Source: Pseudomonadota bacterium
GTDB lineage: Bacteria > Myxococcota > Polyangia > Polyangiales > Polyangiaceae
DNA length: 7,644 nt
Direction: 5' to 3'
Assembly (NCBI GenBank): GCA_023419055.1
Contig: JAEZYO010000735.1
Span: forward strand, 1-7,644
The translations under genes and the position numbers were made by a program. The notes under the pieces are model-generated. The model was given only the letters and a program-made list of their open reading frames with translations. It was not told the origin of the DNA and did no database searches. Below, in pieces: positions 1 to 5,306 of this stretch (its first letter is position 1; each line of letters begins with the position of its first letter).

Positions 1-695
1 GAGGGCGTGCCGCTCACGTTGAGCGTGCCGCAGAAGTTGACCACCGTGAAGCTCGGGATGCCCACCTGCGAGCTCGCGGAGATGTCGCCCGAGCCCTGCA
101 CCAGGATGCTCTCCTTGGTAGAGCGACCCGGAGTGAGGCTCCCGTACGCCGCGCGTAGAGCGGCTTCCATGTCCGAGCCGGAGTGCACCTGCTCTCCGCC
201 GTTGGTCACCGTCCAGGTCGAGCCAGACTTGATCATCAGGGTGGTGTAGCCGTCGGTGGAGCCGTCGCAGGCGTACATTCCCGTCGACCCACCTCCGCCC
301 GTTCCACCGTTTGCGCTACCGCCGTTCGAAGAGCCGCCGCCGTCCGTTCCGCCGTTCGACGAGCCACCGTTCAAAGAGCCGCCGGTGGTCCCCGCGCTGC
401 CACCGCCGCCGCCTGGGCTGCCGGTGCCGCCCGTACTGCCACCGCCGCCGCTCGCGCCTCCAGTCGCCGTGGCGCCGCTGCTCGCTCCGGCGCTGTTCCC
501 GCTCCCGGACACGTTGCCAGAGCTGCCCCCGACGTTACCGGCCTGCCCGCCCGCCGCCCCAGCGCCCGTACCCCCGCCATTTTGCGGGTACGCGTCGTCT
601 TCACCCGAGCACGCCGTGACCACCAGAATCGCGCCGGCGAGGGCGATAACGCGCGGAAAACGCACAGGAACCTGGGACTTTGAGGCTTGGATCAC
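1..695 (-). CDS. Secreted lipoprotein with Gly/Ser/Asn-rich linker (C-terminus cut by window edge)
   Basis: I read this directly from the reverse strand. The first possible start after an in-frame stop (702-704) is GTG at 695; a second GTG at 665 would give a compact signal peptide, and neither has a strong ribosome binding site. Counting from 695, residues 11-29 read VRFPRVIALAGAILVVTAC. This is a basic n-region, a hydrophobic core and a lipobox with the lipidated Cys at 29. Serine follows, so there is no Asp inner-membrane retention signal. Residues 30-138 are a low-complexity Gly/Ser/Thr/Asn linker, rich in NGG and GGS units. A folded domain begins near 139 (MYACDGSTDGY) and includes the strand-rich ILVQGSG and FTVVNFCGTLNVSG segments near 197-229. 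It resembles the first turns of a right-handed beta-helix, as in polysaccharide-lyase-like proteins; this is inference from a fragment of about 93 residues. It is probably anchored on the outer membrane. The 3' end lies outside the window. Confidence 0.85.
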   Translation of the reverse strand, partial: MIQASKSQVPVRFPRVIALAGAILVVTACSGEDDAYPQNGGGTGAGAAGGQAGNVGGSSGNVSGSGNSAGASSGATATGGASGGGGSTGGTGSPGGGGGSAGTTGGSLNGGSSNGGTDGGGSSNGGSANGGTGGGGSTGMYACDGSTDGYTTLMIKSGSTWTVTNGGEQVHSGSDMEAALRAAYGSLTPGRSTKESILVQGSGDISASSQVGIPSFTVVNFCGTLNVSGTP

Positions 696-752
696 GCGAT
701 CTCAAGGGGCTCGTCGCCGAAGACCTTGCCGCGTTTCAGCTGGCTCCGCCGC

Positions 753-772
753 CCCGCGAAAAATATCGCGGG
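753..772. promoter_or_regulatory. Inverted repeat in divergent intergenic region
   Basis: A perfect 7-bp inverted repeat, CCCGCGA / TCGCGGG, is separated by an AT-rich 6-base spacer (AAAATA). It lies in the 132-bp region between the divergently transcribed lipoprotein and SDR genes, about 56 bases upstream of the SDR start codon. It could be an operator for either gene or a hairpin in the SDR leader. No run of T follows it, so a Rho-independent terminator is unlikely. I could not identify convincing -35/-10 elements in this region. Confidence 0.35.
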
Positions 773-813
773 CCCCGATGAGTTTGCTCCGGGCGGCGTC
801 TCTCACTCTGAAG

Positions 814-819
814 AAGGAG
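814..819 (+). promoter_or_regulatory. Ribosome binding site of the SDR gene
   Basis: AAGGAG lies 8 bases upstream of the ATG at 828. It is the only strong Shine-Dalgarno site in the window. It fixes the start of the SDR gene at 828, even though the frame stays open further upstream to 687. Confidence 0.85.
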
Positions 820-827
820 AGCACACC

Positions 828-1625
828 ATGTTCTTGACAGACAAAGTAGCGGTCATCTACGGCGCGGGCGGTGCGATTGGCGGCGCGGTAGCTCGCCGGT
901 TCGCGCGTGAGGGAGCCGTCGTCTACTTGGCCGGTCGGAGCCAGCCGAAGCTCGAGGTCGTCGCCCGCGATATCGCGGCGGGTGGAGGTCGCGCCCGGGT
1001 TGCGGTCGTCGACGCGCTCGACCCGGCCGCGGTCGAGCGGCACGTCACGGCCGTCACGGCGGAAGCGGGCCAGCTCGACATCGCGCTCAACGCCGTCGGA
1101 CACGCGCACGTGCAGGGTAAGCGGCTCGCGGAGCTGTCGCTAGAAGAGTTCGAAGCGCCGATACGGGCTTACGCTCGCTCAGAGTTCGTGATCGCCCAGG
1201 CGGTGACTCGTCCGATGCTGGAGCGCGGCTCCGGCGTGCTGCTCGTGTTGTCCACGCCCGCGGCACGCCGGGGGTTTGCAGGCGTGCTCGGCTTCGGAGC
1301 CACCTGCGGTGCCATCGAGGCGCTCACTCGTCACCTGGCTTGCGAGCTCGGACCGCGCGGCGTGCGCGTGGTCTGCTTGCGTCCCGACGCAGTGCCGGAG
1401 ACCCTCGACCTCGGCTCGCACGCGCGTGAGGTCTTTCAGCCCATCGCGGATCGTGCCGGCGTATCACTCGCGGAGATGCTGCATTCGAGCACGAGCGCGG
1501 GGGCCCTCGGGCGCTACCCGCGCCTCGAGGAGGTGGCGAGCGCGGCCGTGTTCGCCGCCTCGGCTGAGGGGGGCGCCATGACCGGCGCGGTCATGAACCT
1601 CACCTGCGGCTCGGTCTTCGACTGA
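828..1625 (+). CDS. Short-chain dehydrogenase/reductase (SDR) homologue lacking the catalytic Tyr and Lys
   Basis: The product is 265 residues, a normal classical-SDR length, and its start is fixed by the AAGGAG at 814-819. The Rossmann nucleotide-binding motif is YGAGGAIG (11-18), a variant of TGxxxGIG with Ala in place of the middle Gly. Strand 2 ends in AGRS (35-38), whose Arg suggests NADP(H). The NNAG equivalent is LNAVG (87-91). Ser142 fits the active-site serine (VLSTPAA). The YxxxK motif, however, aligns with FGATC (156-160), so Tyr is Phe156 and Lys is Cys160. The surrounding helix (IEALTRHLACELGPRGVRV) is well conserved, so this is not simple decay. By family knowledge, loss of both residues normally abolishes carbonyl reduction. 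It may bind a nucleotide as a sensor, or use other chemistry. It is convergent with the ECF sigma gene 7 bp away and divergent from the lipoprotein gene. The SDR fold is secure; substrate and activity are unknown. Confidence 0.9.
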   Translation: MFLTDKVAVIYGAGGAIGGAVARRFAREGAVVYLAGRSQPKLEVVARDIAAGGGRARVAVVDALDPAAVERHVTAVTAEAGQLDIALNAVGHAHVQGKRLAELSLEEFEAPIRAYARSEFVIAQAVTRPMLERGSGVLLVLSTPAARRGFAGVLGFGATCGAIEALTRHLACELGPRGVRVVCLRPDAVPETLDLGSHAREVFQPIADRAGVSLAEMLHSSTSAGALGRYPRLEEVASAAVFAASAEGGAMTGAVMNLTCGSVFD

Positions 1626-1642
1626 GCGCGGCTCACGAGTCG
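1619..1642. terminator. Possible bidirectional hairpin at the convergent SDR/sigma junction
   Basis: TGAGC-GCG-GCTCA forms a 5-bp stem that includes both stop codons. It is extended by CGAC (1619-1622) pairing with GTCG (1639-1642) across a 3-base bulge. There is no T-tract on either strand. Three base pairs are automatic, because facing TGA stops are self-complementary, so termination activity is only a guess. Confidence 0.22.
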
Positions 1643-2640
1643 CCGGGCCACGTCGCGGGCAGCCCGAAGCGCGCGAGCAGCGAAGCGTCCAAGAACGCGG
1701 AGATGGCAACGACGCGCTCTCCACGAAAAGTAAGCAAGTTCAGCACCGAAAGCCGGAAGGTGCCGGTAGCCTCGCCCCAGAGGTAGGCCGCCACCGCCGG
1801 CTGCCCGCTGGCGCGGCACTGCGAGAAGCGCCAGCGGTTCTGGAACACCTTTTCGACCATGAACCTGCGAATCGCCTCGCGCCCGCTGTACCAAGCGGGG
1901 AGCGGGGGCATCGTGAACGTCGCGTCGTCAGCCAGCAGCGCGACGACCGCGTCGACGTCTGCGCGGCGCCACGCGTCGATGAACCGCCCCACCAAGAGCC
2001 GATGCGTCTCATCGCCGAGCGCGCGCCGGTTGGCCTGTTGGCTCACGGTGGGCGCCAGGCGTTCGAGCGTCGCCCGCGCGCGCTGCAGAGCGCTGTTCAC
2101 CGAGGCCACGCTCGTTTCCAGCGCGGTAGCCGTTTCTTCAGCGGAAAATCCGAGCACGTCGCGCAAGATCAGCACCGCGCGCTGCGTGGCCCGCAAGTGC
2201 TGGAGCGCCGCCACGAACGCGAGCTCCACGCTCTCGAGCGCCTCATAGCGTGCGTCCGGTGGCGTCTCACCGGCGAGCTCGGAGAACGCACCGTCGGGAA
2301 ACGGCTCGAGCCAGGGCTCATCGAGCGCGGGAGCGTGGGGTGCGCTCGGATCGGCAGCCGGCGAGACTTCACTCGACACGACTCGGCGCGGACGGCGCGA
2401 GGCGACGCGCAAGCTTGCATGCGTCGTGACGGTGAACAGCCAGGTGCCGAGCGAGCTTTTTCCCTCGAAGCCTGCGATCCCTCGCCACGCGCCGAGCAGC
2501 GCCTCCTGCAGGGCGTCCTCCGCGTCCTCCAGTGAGCCGAGCAGGCGATAGCAGTGCGCGTGGAGCCCGGGCCGAATCGGCGCCACTAGCTGCTCGAACG
2601 CTGCTTCATCGCCCTGGCGAGCGGCCGCGAGCAGGGTCAT
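1633..2640 (-). CDS. ECF sigma factor with fused C-terminal SnoaL-like domain (SigG/SigX5 type)
   Basis: The product is a 335-residue extracytoplasmic-function RNA polymerase sigma factor. The ATG at 2640 gives MTLLAAARQGDEAAFEQL, where family members usually begin; a GTG at 2676 would add 12 residues, and neither has a clear ribosome site. Region 2 covers roughly 8-75, with HCYRLLGS followed by DAEDALQE (39-46) and AWRGIAGFEG. The linker holds the motif WLEPFPD (111-117), which I recognise from the SigG / TIGR02960 group. Region 4 is about 138-195 (RAVLILRDVLGFSAEE, then SVNSALQRARATLERL), the helix-turn-helix that reads the -35 element. Residues 210-335 form a SnoaL/NTF2-like domain (FIDAWRRADVDAVVALL, then PPLPAWYSG at 246-254). 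In ECF41/ECF56-type factors such a domain replaces a separate anti-sigma factor and modulates activity. No anti-sigma gene is adjacent. Its targets and signal are unknown, and the convergent SDR is a candidate partner. Confidence 0.93.
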   Translation of the reverse strand: MTLLAAARQGDEAAFEQLVAPIRPGLHAHCYRLLGSLEDAEDALQEALLGAWRGIAGFEGKSSLGTWLFTVTTHASLRVASRRPRRVVSSEVSPAADPSAPHAPALDEPWLEPFPDGAFSELAGETPPDARYEALESVELAFVAALQHLRATQRAVLILRDVLGFSAEETATALETSVASVNSALQRARATLERLAPTVSQQANRRALGDETHRLLVGRFIDAWRRADVDAVVALLADDATFTMPPLPAWYSGREAIRRFMVEKVFQNRWRFSQCRASGQPAVAAYLWGEATGTFRLSVLNLLTFRGERVVAISAFLDASLLARFGLPATWPGDS

Positions 2641-2796
2641 GGTGTCGATGGGGTCGCGTGCCCGTTCGTGCGTCACTCGCGTGGAATGGTAGCAAGGGAC
2701 CGCGCTCGATCGCGCTACTTCTTTTCGAAGAGCCGAGCTTTGGATCTCGGAATAGTGACGAATCCTTCGAGCGGCTTCTGTGCTAACGGTGCCAGC

Positions 2797-3639
2797 GTGC
2801 TGGATCGCGAAGTCGAGTGGCGTCGCGTCTGCGATTGGAAGCAGACGGTCCTTCTCGTCGATTTGGCGGAGGTGACGCCAGAGTTTCTGGATCTTCAGGG
2901 GCTGGTGAAGCCGGAGGAGAGGCTCGGGGCGCGGTTCCCTCGGCTAGCCCGGTTGGTCGCGTCGACGCGCTACGTTCGAGTGGAGCGCGCGCTCGCCAGG
3001 CTGCTCCACCAGGCGGGGGTCGCGACCTTCGAGGTGGGCTACCATCGAGGCAGCGACGGCTTGAGCTTCGCCGAAGCGAGCCGCTTTCCTCGCCAGTCCA
3101 AGGACGTGGACATGGCGGCGCTCGTTGGGTGCCTCACGAGTGACGAAACCGACGAGGACGAGTACGACCGCCTGCGCGCCGATGCTGTCGACGCGGTGTT
3201 GCGGATCCTTTCGGAGGGGTTGCTGACCGAGCGAGCCGTCATCGTCGCGGCGCTGGCGCCGCCGCTGTCCTCGTCTACTGCGAGTGGCGAGGCCGAGAGC
3301 TCCTGGCAGGATTTCGAGGCTCTCGACGCACGCACGCTGCCGGACGTCGAGCCCGAATTCGTCGAACGCGTCGCTGCCGCCCTGTCCGAGATCGAGGCGA
3401 GGCCGCGGATGCCACCCAATCCCGCTCTGTCCCCCGACGTTCGGCGCGCGTACCAACGCAAGGCGCTCGTGATGGGGCTGGTTGCGCTCGCAGCGGGGCT
3501 GATCGGCATGATGGTCGCGCCCGTCGTGGCGGTGTTCTCGGTTCCGGTCCTGGCAGTGTGCTCGATCATCGTCGCGATTCACGCGATGGCTCTGAAGGTC
3601 GAAGGTTCGGCGCAGTCGAAGTCGTCCGACCGGCGCTAG
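2797..3639 (+). CDS. Unrecognised protein with two C-terminal membrane helices
   Basis: The start is uncertain. GTG at 2797 (MLDREVEWRRVCDWKQTV) gives 280 residues and is where codon third positions become clearly GC-rich. The frame stays open upstream to 2668, with another GTG at 2755, but that stretch looks non-coding and reaches into the sigma gene's possible upstream GTG. No strong ribosome site is visible. Residues 1-215 are a soluble, charged region with alternating helix- and strand-like stretches, including an acidic run (DETDEDEYD, 116-124) and a Pro-rich segment before the membrane part. Two adjacent hydrophobic helices lie at about 223-241 and 243-265 (ALVMGLVALAAGLIGMMV, then VVAVFSVPVLAVCSIIVAI), followed by a short basic/serine tail. 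A large cytoplasmic domain anchored by a C-terminal helical hairpin is a reasonable topology. I do not recognise the family. The last 74 bases overlap the tail of the convergent EEP gene. Confidence 0.8.
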   Translation: MLDREVEWRRVCDWKQTVLLVDLAEVTPEFLDLQGLVKPEERLGARFPRLARLVASTRYVRVERALARLLHQAGVATFEVGYHRGSDGLSFAEASRFPRQSKDVDMAALVGCLTSDETDEDEYDRLRADAVDAVLRILSEGLLTERAVIVAALAPPLSSSTASGEAESSWQDFEALDARTLPDVEPEFVERVAAALSEIEARPRMPPNPALSPDVRRAYQRKALVMGLVALAAGLIGMMVAPVVAVFSVPVLAVCSIIVAIHAMALKVEGSAQSKSSDRR

Positions 3640-4660
3640 AGTCGAGGACTTCGAGCCCGAGCTCCGCCAGGAGCGGGCGATGATCGGAGCCTCTTCCGAT
3701 GCCCTCGCGTACGTCGAGCACGCTCACGTCGTCGGACACCAAGAGGTGGTCGAGGCGAATGGGTGGCAGAGGAAAGCGACCATTCGGCCACGTCGTGGCG
3801 AGGCCCCGTCCCACTGCCTCGTGCGCGCCGCGCAGACCGAGCGCCTGCAAGCGCTCGTAGCGCTCGGAAAACTGCGTGGCGTTCAGGTCTCCCGCTACGA
3901 GCAGCGGGCGGGGGAGCCGGCGCACTTCGTTCTCGATACGGTCCATCATTCGGTGCCATTCGCCCACCATCTCGATGAGGCGCGGCGGCAAAGTGTGTGC
4001 GTGCAACACCGAGAGTTTTGCATCGCCCACCTGCAACGTGATGAGCATGGCAGGTACACCGAAATCGACGACTTCGACCGCTATCGGGTGCCGCGCCATG
4101 ACGCCGATGCCGAACGAGTCCTCCCGCACTACGAGCGAGCGCTCGGGATAGAGCTCGAGCATTTCACGACTCGAAAGCGCCTTCGCCCAGGTGTCGGTGA
4201 CCTCCTGAACGAGCACGATGTCTGCGCTCGCCTCGCGGAGCTCCCGGGCGATATCGGCAGTGTCCGCGTTGACGCCGAGCAGGTTCGCCGAGACGACGCG
4301 CACCGGGCGCACCTTCGAAACGTCCTGGGGAAGAGCCTCCGCCGTGCGTAGTGACGGCGTCACCCAGACGAGGTGCAACATCACGAGGCCAAAAGCCGCT
4401 GCCACGAGGGGCCAGCGCCGCCTGCCGAGCGAAAGCGCGAGCACGCACCACGCGGGCAGGTAGAGCCAGACCGTGAACGCTCGAAGGGCGACGGTTTCTA
4501 CCGTGGACTCACCAGCCACACCTCGAAGCAGCGCCGCCAGCACGAGCGGAACCAGGACGCACCAGCAAGCGGCGTCGATGAGCGTGGTGAGCCGCTGCCT
4601 GCGGTCCACCACGGGGTCGAAGTCAGGCTCGACGTCGAGGTCAGCGGACGCTGCGGGCAC
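3566..4660 (-). CDS. Membrane-anchored endonuclease/exonuclease/phosphatase (EEP) family protein
   Basis: GTG at 4660 gives 364 residues. GTGs at 4744 and 4612 are alternatives, and the frame stays open to a TTG at 4762; no ribosome site decides between them. The N-terminus carries three hydrophobic segments at about 31-46, 61-79 and 82-101, so the catalytic domain is tethered to the inner membrane, as in YafD-like proteins. The EEP domain spans about 118-338. It starts VRVVSANLLGVN (metal/substrate Asn126), then IVLVQEV (Gln152, Glu153), LHAHT (His222), AGDLNATQFS (Asp258, Asn260), RLDHLLV (Asp304) and GSDHRPL (Asp326, catalytic His327). All signature residues of this metal-dependent phosphoesterase fold (DNase I, ExoIII, sphingomyelinase-like) are present, so it should be active. 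The substrate (nucleic acid, phosphoinositide or phospholipid) cannot be told from sequence. It overlaps or closely follows the small membrane protein gene upstream, suggesting one transcript. A Ser/Thr/Arg-rich tail of about 25 residues overlaps the opposite-strand gene. Confidence 0.9.
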   Translation of the reverse strand: MPAASADLDVEPDFDPVVDRRQRLTTLIDAACWCVLVPLVLAALLRGVAGESTVETVALRAFTVWLYLPAWCVLALSLGRRRWPLVAAAFGLVMLHLVWVTPSLRTAEALPQDVSKVRPVRVVSANLLGVNADTADIARELREASADIVLVQEVTDTWAKALSSREMLELYPERSLVVREDSFGIGVMARHPIAVEVVDFGVPAMLITLQVGDAKLSVLHAHTLPPRLIEMVGEWHRMMDRIENEVRRLPRPLLVAGDLNATQFSERYERLQALGLRGAHEAVGRGLATTWPNGRFPLPPIRLDHLLVSDDVSVLDVREGIGRGSDHRPLLAELGLEVLDSSAGRTTSTAPNLRPSEPSRESRR

Positions 4661-5033
4661 CCGGCGTCGGACAGCGAGCGGAACGAAAGGTTCCAGGAGT
4701 CGGGCGCTGGTAGCCGAAGGCAAAGCCGAGAACCGCGGGGCCACCGAGCACCGCGCCGGCAAGAAAGCAGAAGCAGGCGAACGAGGTCGTCGCCTTGACC
4801 AGCGGGAGAAATTCGAGGTTCGTGAGGAGCGCTTCGACGCGAGGCGGGCGGGTGATCAGCTGCACGACTCCGACGACGAATCCGAAAAGTACGCCGAGAA
4901 GCCCCGTGCAGAAGAAGGTGCCAAGAAGCCGTAGTACCTCCGGAATCGGCAAGCGAGAACTCACCTTGCCCCACCCGAACCCCACGACGAGGGCCGACGC
5001 GAGATAGAAGTAGGTGCTCCCTTCGCTCATCAT
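4641..5033 (-). CDS. Small membrane protein, probably co-transcribed with the EEP gene
   Basis: The product is 130 residues and begins with two consecutive ATG codons (5033 and 5030); there is no strong ribosome site. Hydrophobic segments lie at about 7-22 (YFYLASALVVGFGW), 36-60 (LLGTFFCTGLLGVLFGFVVGV) and 80-107 (TTSFACFCFLAGAVLGGPAVLGFAFG). They are separated by short loops, one of them RLPIPEV and another RPPRVEALLTNLEFLPLVK. A Pro/Arg/Ser-rich tail of about 22 residues ends the protein. The segments could be three or, less likely, two true membrane spans. The stop codon falls at or just inside the start of the EEP gene on the same strand, depending on which GTG that gene uses. This fits a two-gene operon and possible translational coupling. 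I do not recognise the family. The coding call rests on codon pattern, hydrophobic periodicity and position. Confidence 0.7.
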   Translation of the reverse strand: MMSEGSTYFYLASALVVGFGWGKVSSRLPIPEVLRLLGTFFCTGLLGVLFGFVVGVVQLITRPPRVEALLTNLEFLPLVKATTSFACFCFLAGAVLGGPAVLGFAFGYQRPTPGTFRSARCPTPGARSVR

Positions 5034-5306
5034 TGGCTCGAAACGAAGCTCTCGGCGTGAAGATCAGTCGCCGGCCGAACCGCCCCGGTTCGGATCACCG
5101 CTTTCGCCGCGAGGCCGCCGGCTCCGTTGGCGCTTAGCCACCAGCCGTGATGCACGAGAGCAGGTTGCTGCAATGAAGATCACGTGACGTATTGTGCCAG
5201 CGCTCGAGCGGCGAAGTAAGTCGTGGTGCCTCTGCTCGTCGAGGTTGAGGCCGGGCGGTGCCTCCGGTACCCTCGGAGTCCACGCTTGTCCAAGAGAGTC
5301 AATCCA
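5034..5306. other. Divergent intergenic region without a visible gene
   Basis: These 273 bases separate the minus-strand membrane protein/EEP pair from the plus-strand TPR-like gene, so they should hold at least two promoters. I found no convincing -35/-10 pair. Visible structure is the perfect inverted repeat at 5075-5093 and a short palindrome TCACGTGA at 5180-5187. The frame of the downstream gene is open back to 5223, but the segment 5223-5306 lacks its coding character. Confidence 0.6.
5075..5093. promoter_or_regulatory. Perfect 8-bp inverted repeat
   Basis: CCGAACCG - CCC - CGGTTCGG is a perfect 8-bp inverted repeat with a 3-base centre. It lies 42 bases upstream of the ATG of the small membrane protein (minus strand) and more than 200 bases before the plus-strand gene. 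It could be a repressor operator or form a very stable leader hairpin. There is no flanking T-tract, so a Rho-independent terminator is not indicated. No regulator gene is recognisable nearby other than the sigma factor. Confidence 0.4.

Noticed and set aside
275..440. Repeated GCC/CCG-type triplets resembling a tandem repeat array.
   Set aside because: They are degenerate codons of the Gly/Ser/Asn protein linker, not a regular DNA repeat, and there are no CRISPR-like evenly spaced units.
256..837. Long plus-strand open frame with a strongly proline-rich product.
   Set aside because: It is the reverse complement of the Gly/Ser/Asn-rich lipoprotein linker. The minus strand has a signal peptide and lipobox, while the plus frame has no domain or ribosome site.
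2733..2750. CCGAG / CTCGG inverted repeat upstream of the two-helix membrane protein gene.
   Set aside because: Five base pairs with an 8-base spacer is expected by chance at this GC content.
2944..3582. Minus-strand open frames opposite the two-helix membrane protein.
   Set aside because: The products are rich in Arg, His and Asp with no hydrophobic or domain pattern. The plus frame has clear membrane helices and a better third-position GC pattern.
3680..4351. Plus-strand open frame of 223 codons.
   Set aside because: It is antisense to the EEP gene, whose catalytic motifs are intact.
5180..5187. TCACGTGA palindrome in the intergenic region.
   Set aside because: A single 8-bp palindrome with no second copy or positioned promoter is too weak to call an operator.
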